Positions 1 through 8,220 of a DNA stretch of 64,000 bases are shown here, piece after piece. Origin of the DNA: JAJRXG01 sp964640065 (GTDB lineage: Bacteria; Bacteroidota; Bacteroidia; Chitinophagales; Saprospiraceae); contig CAZXIE010000001.1 in assembly GCA_964640065.1 (NCBI GenBank), positions 1 to 64,000 of the forward strand, in the 5' to 3' direction. The translations under genes were made by a program, and so were the position numbers. Position 1 is the first letter of the stretch. Every line of letters starts with the position of its first letter. The notes beneath the pieces were generated by a model, which ran no database searches, was not told the DNA's origin, and worked only from the letters and a program-made list of their open reading frames with translations.

Positions 1-137
1 CCTAGCATCACTAAGTAATCTACACCTCCTCCTATGACGTGCTCGATGATACGCTCGATAGAATCAAAATCAACCTCTCCATTCTTGAAAGGAGTGACTA
101 GTGCGACTCCTGTACCGATATATGCCGTGTGCTTCAT
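1..137 (-). CDS. dapA: 4-hydroxy-tetrahydrodipicolinate synthase, N-terminal part (cut by window edge)
   Basis: Only the first 45 codons are in the window, read leftwards from an ATG at 135-137. The translation contains GTGVALVTPF near residue 8 and then GGGVDYLVMLG, the conserved start of the DapA (beta/alpha)8 barrel. DapA condenses pyruvate with aspartate semialdehyde in the lysine and diaminopimelate pathway. It lies 19 bases downstream of the DUF6913-like gene and two genes after accA, so it is probably the third gene of a leftward operon. The asd gene that makes its substrate is in this window at 26.7-27.7 kb but is not adjacent. Confidence 0.88.
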   Translation of the reverse strand, partial: MKHTAYIGTGVALVTPFKNGEVDFDSIERIIEHVIGGGVDYLVML

Positions 138-156
138 GGCCGAAAGATACCTAAGT

Positions 157-714
157 CTATCCTATAACAGGAAGACCTATGCCCAACTTCGTAAGCGTCC
201 GATAAGTTTGCTCGCACTGCTTGTATAGCGAAAGTGGTACGCCAGACGAAGAGTCTATCCACAAATCAATGTCATAGCTTTCTCTATTGATGTTATCGTC
301 GTATACAGCGGACTTCAGCTTACTATTAGATGCAGCGCAGAGATATCGCATAAGTGGTTGGCGATTTGGATCAGAGATAATCAGAAGGTCAGTCTTATTA
401 GCTAACCAATTGATGAGGATTTCTTGACTGGGGACGCCATACCATTCGCAATCTTCACGACTGATGATATTGACTCTATCTATTTCCGATAAGGGTTCAC
501 CTTTTTCTCTGAGCAGATATATGTGCAAGTTGATCTGCATTTTATCAAAGAAGGATTTGATATCCTTCATATCGCTATCACTGATGCTGCTTGCCGGTGC
601 CAGAACGGTCACTGAGGAGATCGTATTAACTGAGCTTCCGGACCTAGCTGATCTAGTCCGTAATAGCTTATCGTAATGCTTGTTGTATAATTTGTCACGG
701 AGTATCCTCCTCAT
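157..714 (-). CDS. conserved hypothetical protein, DUF6913-like
   Basis: This 185-residue soluble protein has no signal peptide or membrane segment. Its layout (basic N-terminus, central alpha/beta stretch, then TDLLIISD and a C-terminal region rich in Leu and Thr) resembles the DUF6913 family of small Bacteroidota proteins often found next to dapA. The match is from memory of the family, not a search. It starts 7 bases after accA stops and ends 19 bases before dapA starts, which suggests one transcript. No function is known and I see no catalytic motif. Confidence 0.75.
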   Translation of the reverse strand: MRRILRDKLYNKHYDKLLRTRSARSGSSVNTISSVTVLAPASSISDSDMKDIKSFFDKMQINLHIYLLREKGEPLSEIDRVNIISREDCEWYGVPSQEILINWLANKTDLLIISDPNRQPLMRYLCAASNSKLKSAVYDDNINRESYDIDLWIDSSSGVPLSLYKQCEQTYRTLTKLGIGLPVIG

Positions 715-721
715 GGATCAC

Positions 722-1678
722 CTACTTCTTGGACTTAAAATTGCCCATTTTTTCGTACTTGGAGATACGGGTGTTTACTAGTTCTTCGGCTTCTATCGGC
801 ATTAATTCGTCAAGCTGACTTTTGATATGCTTCTTGAGCACCTTCGCCATCTTATCTGGATCAGCATGAGCACCACCTACAGGCTCTTTGATGATACCAT
901 CTATAAGCCCAAATCCTAGCATATCATCTGATGTAGGCTGTAATGCTTCAGCCGCTTGTTCTTTATAATCCCACGTACGCCATAATATAGATGAGCACGA
1001 CTCTGGAGAAATAACAGAATACCAAGTATACTCGAGCATAAACACGCGGTCTCCAAGTCCTATACCTAATGCTCCGCCCGATGCACCCTCTCCGATGATA
1101 TAGCATAAGATCGGCACAGTTAACTGAGACATCTCAAAGAGATTCACGGCGATCGCTTCGGCTTGACCTCTTTCTTCTGCTTCGATACCAGGATATGCGC
1201 CAGGTGTGTCTATTAGGCTGATCACTGGATATCCAAATTTCTCAGCCAGCTTCATCAGCCGCAAAGCCTTACGATATCCCTCAGGATTAGCCATACCAAA
1301 GTTGCGATACTGACGCATCTTCGTATTGACACCCTTTTGATGACCGATTACTATGACAGATTGGCCATCGATATTAGCGAGACCTCCAACTATGGCTTTA
1401 TCATCGCCAAACTTCCGATCTCCATGTAACTCAGTGAATTTTTTGAAGATATTCTCGATGTAATACATCGTATAAGGCCGAGCAGGATGTCGAGACACCT
1501 GTACTTTTTGCCAGCGCGAAAGATCTGTGTACACTTCTTTGCGCTTTTTGCGGATTTTAGTTTCTAACTCTTTGATCTTATCTGTTACATCGATATCTCC
1601 TTCTTCCTCCAGAGATTTGATGGTATCTAACTGCTCAAAGAGATTCTCTAATGGTTGTTCAAAGTCCAAAAAGACCAT
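722..1678 (-). CDS. accA: acetyl-CoA carboxylase carboxyltransferase subunit alpha
   Basis: AccA with AccD transfers the carboxyl group from carboxybiotin to acetyl-CoA, making malonyl-CoA for fatty acid synthesis in the cytoplasm. The 318-residue length is normal for the family. Visible hallmarks are the N-terminal helical region (residues 1-50), HGDRKFGDD near residue 84, IDTPGAYPG, the EAEERGQAEAI loop and the oxyanion-hole stretch GEGASGGALG near residue 200. It is the first gene of the leftward run accA / DUF6913-like / dapA. The rest of the carboxylase (accB, accC, accD) is not in the window; fabF and acpP, which use its product, lie at 10.2-11.8 kb. Confidence 0.97.
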   Translation of the reverse strand: MVFLDFEQPLENLFEQLDTIKSLEEEGDIDVTDKIKELETKIRKKRKEVYTDLSRWQKVQVSRHPARPYTMYYIENIFKKFTELHGDRKFGDDKAIVGGLANIDGQSVIVIGHQKGVNTKMRQYRNFGMANPEGYRKALRLMKLAEKFGYPVISLIDTPGAYPGIEAEERGQAEAIAVNLFEMSQLTVPILCYIIGEGASGGALGIGLGDRVFMLEYTWYSVISPESCSSILWRTWDYKEQAAEALQPTSDDMLGFGLIDGIIKEPVGGAHADPDKMAKVLKKHIKSQLDELMPIEAEELVNTRISKYEKMGNFKSKK

Positions 1679-1811
1679 GAGTAGGTTTTAGTGCGCGGCT
1701 AAATTAGCAAACTATCCCTTTCGACAAAGTTTGTGATGCTCTCTCTTACGATCTTATCGCTCAAGGCAAATGTGGATTAGGGGCAAGTGAAAGTTGAGAT
1801 AATATGTACCT

Positions 1812-1819
1812 TAATTTTG
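1812..1819 (+). promoter_or_regulatory. candidate Bacteroidota -7 promoter box (TAATTTTG) for the cox-like locus
   Basis: The box matches TAnnTTTG exactly. A TTG occurs at 1794-1796, but the gap to the box is shorter than usual. Transcription would begin only a few bases before the moxR ATG at 1832, so the 5' leader would be very short. Confidence 0.4.
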
Positions 1820-1831
1820 AAGTAATCAGAT

Positions 1832-2713
1832 ATGACAGTAGAGGATATATACAAACTGATGGCTGATCAAGCCTACTATGCAGACAAGTCAGTAGCCATC
1901 TCCGTTTTTCTTTCTATACAGCTCCAGAAGCCACTACTTATAGAAGGTCCAGCAGGTGTAGGTAAGACTGAAATCGCCAAAGTTTTGTCCAAAGCACTCG
2001 ATACTGATCTGATCAGACTCCAATGTTATGAAGGGCTCGATGCCCACCACGCCATCTACGAATGGCACTATCAACGCCAGTTACTTCACCTAAAACTCAT
2101 GGAAGGCGAGAAGAATACCGGACAAATGGAAGAAGAAATTTTTTCAGAGAAGTTTCTCATGGAAAGACCTCTTCTACAGGCCATCAAAAGTGAGAAAAGT
2201 GCGGTACTCCTGATAGACGAGATCGATAGGGCCGATGAAGAGTTCGAGAGTTATCTCCTAGAACTACTCAGCGACTGGCAGATCACCATCCCAGAGCTCG
2301 GTACCATTAAAGCCAATAGTAAACCATATGTCGTGCTGACAGGTAATCGTACACGCGAACTATCAGAAGCACTAAGAAGAAGATGTCTTTATCTCTGGAT
2401 TGACTATCCTTCCTTTGAAAAAGAACTGACCATCTTAAGATCGAAAGTGCCAAGCGCCGATAAAAAACTAGGCGAACAGATCTGCGAATTCATGAAACAT
2501 TTGCGACAGCTTAAACTTGAAAAAACTCCAGGTGTAGCTGAGACGTTGGACTGGGCAGAAGCATTGGCTGCTATGCATTATGATCATCTCGATAAAGATG
2601 TCATAGCAGATACACTAGGCGTGGTGCTCAAAGATTGGCAGGATATCCGTACCACTACTGACTCGCTATCCGAGTTACTTGAAAAAACGGGCGTCAGCTC
2701 TAAGATCGGTTGA
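1832..2713 (+). CDS. MoxR-family AAA ATPase (CoxD-like)
   Basis: This 293-residue AAA+ ATPase has Walker A GPAGVGKT at about residues 39-46, Walker B LLIDEIDRAD near residue 127 and a sensor region TGNRTRELSEALRRRC. In carbon monoxide dehydrogenase type loci, CoxD is a MoxR ATPase that helps mature the copper/molybdenum or molybdenum active site together with the VWA protein CoxE. Here the CoxE-type gene follows with a TGATG stop/start overlap, and coxG, coxS, coxL and coxM come next on the same strand. Family assignment is firm; the CoxD role is inferred from context. Confidence 0.9.
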   Translation: MTVEDIYKLMADQAYYADKSVAISVFLSIQLQKPLLIEGPAGVGKTEIAKVLSKALDTDLIRLQCYEGLDAHHAIYEWHYQRQLLHLKLMEGEKNTGQMEEEIFSEKFLMERPLLQAIKSEKSAVLLIDEIDRADEEFESYLLELLSDWQITIPELGTIKANSKPYVVLTGNRTRELSEALRRRCLYLWIDYPSFEKELTILRSKVPSADKKLGEQICEFMKHLRQLKLEKTPGVAETLDWAEALAAMHYDHLDKDVIADTLGVVLKDWQDIRTTTDSLSELLEKTGVSSKIG

Positions 2714-3843
2714 TGGATCTCATCACTCGGCAAACTACACTCAGCGGTCATGTGATCAGATTCTGCAGATACCTGAGATCTAAAGGGTATGCGATATCCC
2801 CTTCAGAAGAAAGTGATGCCATGAAGTCGCTATCGGAGATCCTACCTTATAGTGAAGAGCGATACCAACTTGTGCTACGGGCCATCCTCAGCAAAAACAA
2901 ATATCAATACGAACACTTCATTTCTCACTTCAAAGACTTTCAATATGAAATCGAAAAGGCTGTCGATAGCAAGGTGAAAGACATGTCTCACAAGAGTCAA
3001 AAGCCTTCTCAGATGAAGACTCCTTCTATCGAGGATCTGAAAGATTGGTTGTACAATCGAGGTGATGATGAGCAGTCACTGAAGTCATCCTACAGCGATG
3101 TAGAAATATTCACAAAAAAGGACTTTGCGGAGATGAGCGATGACGAACTGAAGTTAATCACTTCACTCCTTAAGAAAATCGCTCAACGCATATTGAGGAA
3201 AAAGAGTCGACTTTTCATCACGTCAAAAAGTAGAAAAAAGATAGATCTCAAGAAAACCATCCGGCACAACTTAAGATCTGGTCTTGATATCAATAAAGTG
3301 ATATACACTCAGCGCAAGATGAAGAGACTCAAGCTGGTTCTACTTTGCGATGTCAGTAGGTCCATGGATGTATATAGTAGATTCTGTATTCAGATGATCT
3401 ATGCTTTTCAGCAGAGCTATGATCGGATAGAAACATTTGTTTTTAGCACCGCTCTTCATCAAGTGACGGATATGCTTGCGAATCATGAACCTGATGACGC
3501 ATTTCAACTCATCTCAGATAGAGTACCACAGTGGTCCGGTGGAACTCGGATAGGCACTTGCTTAAAGGAGTTCACAGAAGACTACGGCCACCACCTACTA
3601 GATCGCAAAACGGTTGTGATGATCTTGAGTGATGGATGGGACACTGGCGAACCAGCAGATATCACCGCAGCGATGAAGTTTATATACAAGGCATCACGAA
3701 AGATTTTATGGCTCAACCCACTGGCAGGTCATCCAGACTTTGCCCCCGAAGTGGTCGGTCTAAAGAGCATACTTCCCTACATCGATCATCTCGTACCAGC
3801 TCACAATCTCACCAGCTTAAAAAGAGCATTACTCCTTACCTAA
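2713..3843 (+). CDS. VWA domain protein, CoxE-like
   Basis: The gene starts at the ATG overlapping the moxR stop (TGATG); a TTG three bases earlier is possible but less likely. The product is about 376 residues. Its N-terminal half is helical and lysine-rich. The C-terminal half is a von Willebrand factor A domain with an intact MIDAS: DVSRS near residue 213, a Thr in SGGTRIG and the Asp in LSDGWDTG. MoxR/VWA pairs act as chaperone-like machines; CoxE works with CoxD in active-site assembly of molybdenum hydroxylases. The start codon overlap indicates translational coupling. Confidence 0.88.
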   Translation: MDLITRQTTLSGHVIRFCRYLRSKGYAISPSEESDAMKSLSEILPYSEERYQLVLRAILSKNKYQYEHFISHFKDFQYEIEKAVDSKVKDMSHKSQKPSQMKTPSIEDLKDWLYNRGDDEQSLKSSYSDVEIFTKKDFAEMSDDELKLITSLLKKIAQRILRKKSRLFITSKSRKKIDLKKTIRHNLRSGLDINKVIYTQRKMKRLKLVLLCDVSRSMDVYSRFCIQMIYAFQQSYDRIETFVFSTALHQVTDMLANHEPDDAFQLISDRVPQWSGGTRIGTCLKEFTEDYGHHLLDRKTVVMILSDGWDTGEPADITAAMKFIYKASRKILWLNPLAGHPDFAPEVVGLKSILPYIDHLVPAHNLTSLKRALLLT

Positions 3844-3938
3844 GACACCTAGGCACATATCTTTATGAGTTGCCCTTAGTCTCCCGAATAAATGTCTATA
3901 TTAGTCAGGCTTAAGTAAATTACACTTACCTGCATGAG

Positions 3939-4559
3939 ATGAAGATAGATGGACGTCATGTAGTAGACTTAGATGTGGCTTCCCTATGGCCCATGCTACA
4001 AGATGAGGAGGTGCTTGCGAAGATATCTCCCGGAGTAGGTCAAATCATTAAGAACGAGCAGTATGATTATACTGCCATATCCGATATCAATATCGGTCCT
4101 GTAAGAGGTTCATTTAAGGGAGACTTAACCTTATCTGACGTGGTCGAACATGAGACCATGACGCTGAACCTAACTCAAAACAGTAAGATCGGCAATGCCA
4201 AAGCAAGCATTAAGATGATGCTTGCGCCGCTAGATGATAGTCAAACAGAGATCAAGTACCAAGGCACAGCTCAAGTATCAGGTCGACTTGCCACTATGGG
4301 CCAGCGCATCCTCGGTGGTGTAGTGAAGACGCTGAGCAAGCAAGTATTTAAGGAACTAGATAAGTTCATCGAGGAGATGCCCAAAGAGGAGACTCAGCAA
4401 GTGGAAGTACATAAAGAAAAACCTAGTTCAAAAGAGCAACATCCGGTGGCAGCAAAAGAGCCAACAATACAAAAGAAGGATATCAACACACCACCTAAAC
4501 AAGAGACCAAATCATTTTTTCAAATAATCGTAGAGAAAATCAAAAGCATATGGAAATAA
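3939..4559 (+). CDS. coxG: CoxG-like SRPBCC protein
   Basis: This 206-residue protein begins with an SRPBCC-fold domain (residues 1 to about 150) typical of CoxG: MKIDGRHVVDLD at the start, then ISPGVGQI and GPVRGSFKGDL. A charged Lys/Glu/Pro/Gln-rich linker follows (about 150-190) and a short amphipathic helix closes the protein (SFFQIIVEKIKSIW). CoxG proteins tether or link the molybdenum enzyme to the membrane and are reported to handle quinone. The tail here fits membrane attachment. The last 10 bases overlap coxS. A 95-base gap separates it from the CoxE-like gene. Confidence 0.85.
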   Translation: MKIDGRHVVDLDVASLWPMLQDEEVLAKISPGVGQIIKNEQYDYTAISDINIGPVRGSFKGDLTLSDVVEHETMTLNLTQNSKIGNAKASIKMMLAPLDDSQTEIKYQGTAQVSGRLATMGQRILGGVVKTLSKQVFKELDKFIEEMPKEETQQVEVHKEKPSSKEQHPVAAKEPTIQKKDINTPPKQETKSFFQIIVEKIKSIWK

Positions 4560-5014
4560 GCATCAAGGTCAATGGAAAGGAATACACGAAAGATGTAGCT
4601 CCTATGACCACCCTAGTCCAATTTTTGCGAGAACACATGTCACTGACTGGTACTCACATAGGCTGTGACACGAGTAGCTGTGGCGCATGCACTATTACTA
4701 TGAATGGTGATGCGGTCAAGTCCTGCACTATCCTTGCCGTCCAAGCTAATGGTGCAGAGCTAACTACTATAGAAGGCATGTCCACTAATGGAGAGCTGCA
4801 TCCCATCCAGGCTGCTTTCAAAGAACATCATGGACTACAGTGCGGATTCTGTACACCAGGCATGGTGATGACCGCAGCAGATATCCTCAAAAACAATCCC
4901 AATCCAAGTGAAGAAGAGATCAGACATGGTCTCGAGGGCAACTTCTGCAGATGCACTGGTTATCACAATATCGTCAAGTCCATCCAGCATGCTTCACAAA
5001 CTTTAAACGCCTAA
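4550..5014 (+). CDS. coxS: xanthine dehydrogenase family iron-sulfur subunit (CoxS-like)
   Basis: The 154-residue protein is the small [2Fe-2S] subunit of a molybdenum hydroxylase. The plant-type cluster ligands are visible as GCDTSSCGACT, with a further Cys in KSCTILA. The second, helical-domain cluster is visible as QCGFCTPGM and NFCRCTGYHNI. It passes electrons from the molybdenum centre (CoxL) to the FAD subunit (CoxM). It overlaps coxG by 10 bases and ends 3 bases before coxL, so the three are translated together. Length is typical. Confidence 0.95.
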   Translation: MEISIKVNGKEYTKDVAPMTTLVQFLREHMSLTGTHIGCDTSSCGACTITMNGDAVKSCTILAVQANGAELTTIEGMSTNGELHPIQAAFKEHHGLQCGFCTPGMVMTAADILKNNPNPSEEEIRHGLEGNFCRCTGYHNIVKSIQHASQTLNA

Positions 5015-5017
5015 GCC

Positions 5018-7384
5018 ATGACAAAAAACTATGTAGGTAAACCAATAAAGAGAAGAGAGGATAATCGCTTCTTAACTGGAAAAGGAAAGTACACAGATGA
5101 CATCAAGTTGCCGGGTATGCTGCACGCTGCTTTTGTTAGAAGTCCATATGCACATGCCAAGCTAGTGTCCATAGACACCGATGCAGCGAAAGATGCTTCA
5201 GGTGTCATAGCGGTGTATACAGGAGAGGATGATTGTGGTAACTATGGTGTGCCATGTGGATGGCAAGTGGATTTTAAAAATGGTGATACCATGAAGGAAC
5301 CCCCACATCCACTGCTTGCTAAAGGCAAAGCCCTACATGTAGGAGAGAATGTAGCTGTCGTGATGGCAGAATCACTTCAACAAGCTCGCGACGCTGCCGA
5401 ACTGATCGAAGTCGAGTACGAAGAGTTACCCGCAGTCACTAATCCTCGAGAAGCGGTCCAACCAGGAGCTCCACAAGTACACGCAGATGCACCTAATAAC
5501 ACCGTATTTGATTGGGAAATAGGAAATCCTAAGGCCGAGGTTAATGCGGCTATGGATGGAGCGCATCATATCACGAAGCTTGATTTTAAAAATCAAAGAT
5601 TAGCACCTAACGCCATAGAGCCTCGAAGCTATATAGCTGACTATGATAGCAATGCCGATAACTGGACACTCTACACCAGTACGCAGAATCCTCACCTGAT
5701 AAGACTACTGATGTGTGCCTTTGCTTTAGGCATACCGGAGCACAAGGTGAGAGTGGTGAGTTATGATGTTGGTGGGGGATTTGGCAGTAAGATCTATCAC
5801 TATACAGAAGAAGCACTTCTTACCTGGGCATCCAAGCAAATCGGCCGTCCTATCAAGTGGACTTCTGATCGTACAGAAGCTTTTTATACAGATGCACATG
5901 GCAGAGACTACTGTACGACTGCGGAGATGGGTTTTGACAAAGAAGGGCATATAGTTGGCTTACGTGTACACTCCGAAGCAAATCTTGGAGCATATCTCTC
6001 GACCTTCTCTACGGCCTGTCCGACTTATCTACATGGAACACTGGCCCAAGGATGTTATAAGACACCTCTCATCAATATCGATATAACTGCTGCCTTTACA
6101 CATACAAACCCCGTAGATGCCTATCGTGGAGCAGGTCGTCCTGAGATCACTTACATCTTAGAGCATCTGATGGATACTGCTGCACTCGAAATGAAAATAG
6201 ACCCAGCAGAACTGCGATTCAAAAACTTCATAGACCCATTTGATGGCGTGGACCAACCTGGGTATCAGACACAAGTAGCTCTACAGTATGATAGCGGTAA
6301 CTATCATGGCACTCTAAATCGTGCACTCGAGATGGTCGGTTATGAAAACTTTAGAAAAGAACAAGCCGAAGCACGAGGTTCTGGAAAACTACTAGGTATT
6401 GGATTCTCGACCTATATAGAAGGTTGTGGGATCGCTCCCTCAGCAGTTGTTGGCTCATTAGGTGCTAGAGCAGGCCTATATGAAGTAGGTCATGTACGGA
6501 TCCAACCAACGGGCATGGTCAGCGTATACACAGGATCACACTCTCATGGTCAAGGTCATGAGACTGCTTACGCACAGTTTGTAGCGGATCGCTTGGGCAT
6601 CGATATGGACAATGTCCAGATCCATCATGGAGATACGGAGCAAGTGGCTTTTGGTATGGGTACGTATGGCTCTCGAAGTCTAGCAGTCGGTGGAAGTGCC
6701 ATCATGAAGAGTCTTGATAAAGTCATCGAAAAAGGAGCCAAGATCGCCGCTCACAAGTTAGAAGCTGCTGAGGCAGATTTAGAGTTTGTAGAAGGTCAGT
6801 ATAAAGTAAAAGGAACCGACAAGGCCATCGCTTTTGGTGATATAGCTCTGACGGCCTATGTCCCTCATGATTATCCAGAAGGACTGGAGCCGGGACTCGA
6901 CTTTTCAAGTTTCTACGACCCTGCCAACTTTACATATCCTTTTGGTTGCCACATAGCCATCGTAGAAGTAGATCAAGATACAGGGGCAGTAAAAATAAAA
7001 CGATTCATCGCCGTAGATGATGTAGGCAATGTCATCAACCCTATGATCGTAGATGGTCAGATACACGGAGGCGTTGTACAAGGTATAGGCCAAGCGATGC
7101 TCGAAGGAGTATCCTATGATGAAGGTGGACAGATGATCACTGGCTCTTATATGGACTACGCCATGCCTCGTGCTGACGATGTACCATTCATAGAGACTGA
7201 TCGCACAACAACTCCCTGTCCGCACAACCCTCTTGGTGTGAAGGGAGCAGGGGAAGCAGGAGCTATCGGATCAACTCCAGCGATGGTAAATGCCGTCATG
7301 GACGCTATATCGCATATTGCGATCCGAGATATACAGATGCCTTTAACTCCAGAACGCGTGTGGAGAGCCATGCAAACCACTTAG
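5018..7384 (+). CDS. xanthine dehydrogenase family molybdopterin-binding subunit, form II CoxL type
   Basis: This 788-residue protein is the catalytic molybdenum-cofactor subunit. It has the expected N-terminal KRREDNRFLTGKGKYTDDI, the glycine-rich GGGFGSK, QGHETAYAQ-type cofactor contact, and GVKGAGEAG with the catalytic Glu at about residue 746. The active-site loop reads AYRGAGR at about residues 368-374. This is the form II motif, not the AYXCSFR loop with the copper-binding Cys of true form I CO dehydrogenase. The natural substrate is therefore uncertain: CO oxidation is not supported, and an aldehyde or N-heterocycle is possible. It sits between coxS and coxM with 3- and 35-base gaps. 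Confidence 0.93.
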   Translation: MTKNYVGKPIKRREDNRFLTGKGKYTDDIKLPGMLHAAFVRSPYAHAKLVSIDTDAAKDASGVIAVYTGEDDCGNYGVPCGWQVDFKNGDTMKEPPHPLLAKGKALHVGENVAVVMAESLQQARDAAELIEVEYEELPAVTNPREAVQPGAPQVHADAPNNTVFDWEIGNPKAEVNAAMDGAHHITKLDFKNQRLAPNAIEPRSYIADYDSNADNWTLYTSTQNPHLIRLLMCAFALGIPEHKVRVVSYDVGGGFGSKIYHYTEEALLTWASKQIGRPIKWTSDRTEAFYTDAHGRDYCTTAEMGFDKEGHIVGLRVHSEANLGAYLSTFSTACPTYLHGTLAQGCYKTPLINIDITAAFTHTNPVDAYRGAGRPEITYILEHLMDTAALEMKIDPAELRFKNFIDPFDGVDQPGYQTQVALQYDSGNYHGTLNRALEMVGYENFRKEQAEARGSGKLLGIGFSTYIEGCGIAPSAVVGSLGARAGLYEVGHVRIQPTGMVSVYTGSHSHGQGHETAYAQFVADRLGIDMDNVQIHHGDTEQVAFGMGTYGSRSLAVGGSAIMKSLDKVIEKGAKIAAHKLEAAEADLEFVEGQYKVKGTDKAIAFGDIALTAYVPHDYPEGLEPGLDFSSFYDPANFTYPFGCHIAIVEVDQDTGAVKIKRFIAVDDVGNVINPMIVDGQIHGGVVQGIGQAMLEGVSYDEGGQMITGSYMDYAMPRADDVPFIETDRTTTPCPHNPLGVKGAGEAGAIGSTPAMVNAVMDAISHIAIRDIQMPLTPERVWRAMQTT

Positions 7385-7419
7385 ACCTCATCATTAACTG
7401 ACTAATTAAATAGAGAAAA

Positions 7420-8220
7420 ATGATACCAGCTCAATTCGATTATATAAAAGCTACTTCCGTGGATCACGCAGTGTCACTGTTATCAGAGCACGGTTATGAT
7501 GCTAAAGTCATATCAGGTGGACACAGTCTGATTCCGGCCATGAAGCTCAGATTGAACCGACCAGCAGTGCTCGTAGATATAGGTGGTCTCGCTGATATGA
7601 ATCAGATCACAGATGGTGGCACTTCTGTTACCATAGGTGCTAACTGTACGCATAAGATGATTCATAAGTCCACTGTCGTAAATGAACATGTAGACATACT
7701 TTCTGCTGCTGCAGGAGTCATAGGAGACATACAGATACGTAATCGTGGTACGATAGGTGGAAGCTTAGCGCATGCCGATCCAGCATCTGACTACCCTGCT
7801 GTCATCCTCGCTACGGATGCTACCATCGTTGTGCAAGGGCCCAATGGTAAAAGGGATATCCCTGCGCAGGACTTCTTTCAAGGCATCTATACGACTGCTT
7901 TAGAGGGTGACGAGATCATCGTATCGATAAGATTCCCAAAGTGCCATGGTGTGTATAAGAAGTTCTTCCAGTCTGCATCTCGATTTGCAGTAGTAGGATG
8001 TGCCGCTGTAAAAAATGGTGATCAAGTCAGCATCGGTATGACTGGTGTATCTGACACTCCTTATCGTGCATCGGCTGTAGAAGCGGCCTATGATGGTACC
8101 GCTTCGGCATCAGAGCATGCAGTAGATGGTGTGGATGTGATGGGTGATCATTTTGCTTCAGAAGAATACCGATCACACCTAGCCAAAGTATATGTGAGAA
8201 GAGCTCTAGAAGCTCTTTAG
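7420..8220 (+). CDS. coxM: xanthine dehydrogenase family FAD-binding subunit (CoxM-like)
   Basis: The 266-residue protein is the medium, FAD-binding subunit. The two flavin signatures are present: ISGGHSLIPAMKLRL near residue 31 and RNRGTIGGSLAHADPASD near residue 108, which is the TIGG motif. The C-terminal CO_deh_flav domain follows. It accepts electrons from CoxS and passes them to the respiratory chain. It is the last gene of the rightward locus; its stop overlaps the stop of the leftward hydrolase gene. Neither a coxF/XdhC-type maturation factor nor a molybdenum cofactor synthesis gene is in the window. Confidence 0.95.
   Translation: MIPAQFDYIKATSVDHAVSLLSEHGYDAKVISGGHSLIPAMKLRLNRPAVLVDIGGLADMNQITDGGTSVTIGANCTHKMIHKSTVVNEHVDILSAAAGVIGDIQIRNRGTIGGSLAHADPASDYPAVILATDATIVVQGPNGKRDIPAQDFFQGIYTTALEGDEIIVSIRFPKCHGVYKKFFQSASRFAVVGCAAVKNGDQVSIGMTGVSDTPYRASAVEAAYDGTASASEHAVDGVDVMGDHFASEEYRSHLAKVYVRRALEAL

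Noticed and set aside
5607..7380. Antisense ORFs over coxL
   Set aside because: They are short, have no start context or family likeness, and lie opposite a strongly conserved gene.
5018..7384. True (form I) CO dehydrogenase
   Set aside because: The loop AYRGAGR lacks the Cys of AYXCSFR that binds copper, so the CO assignment is not supported.
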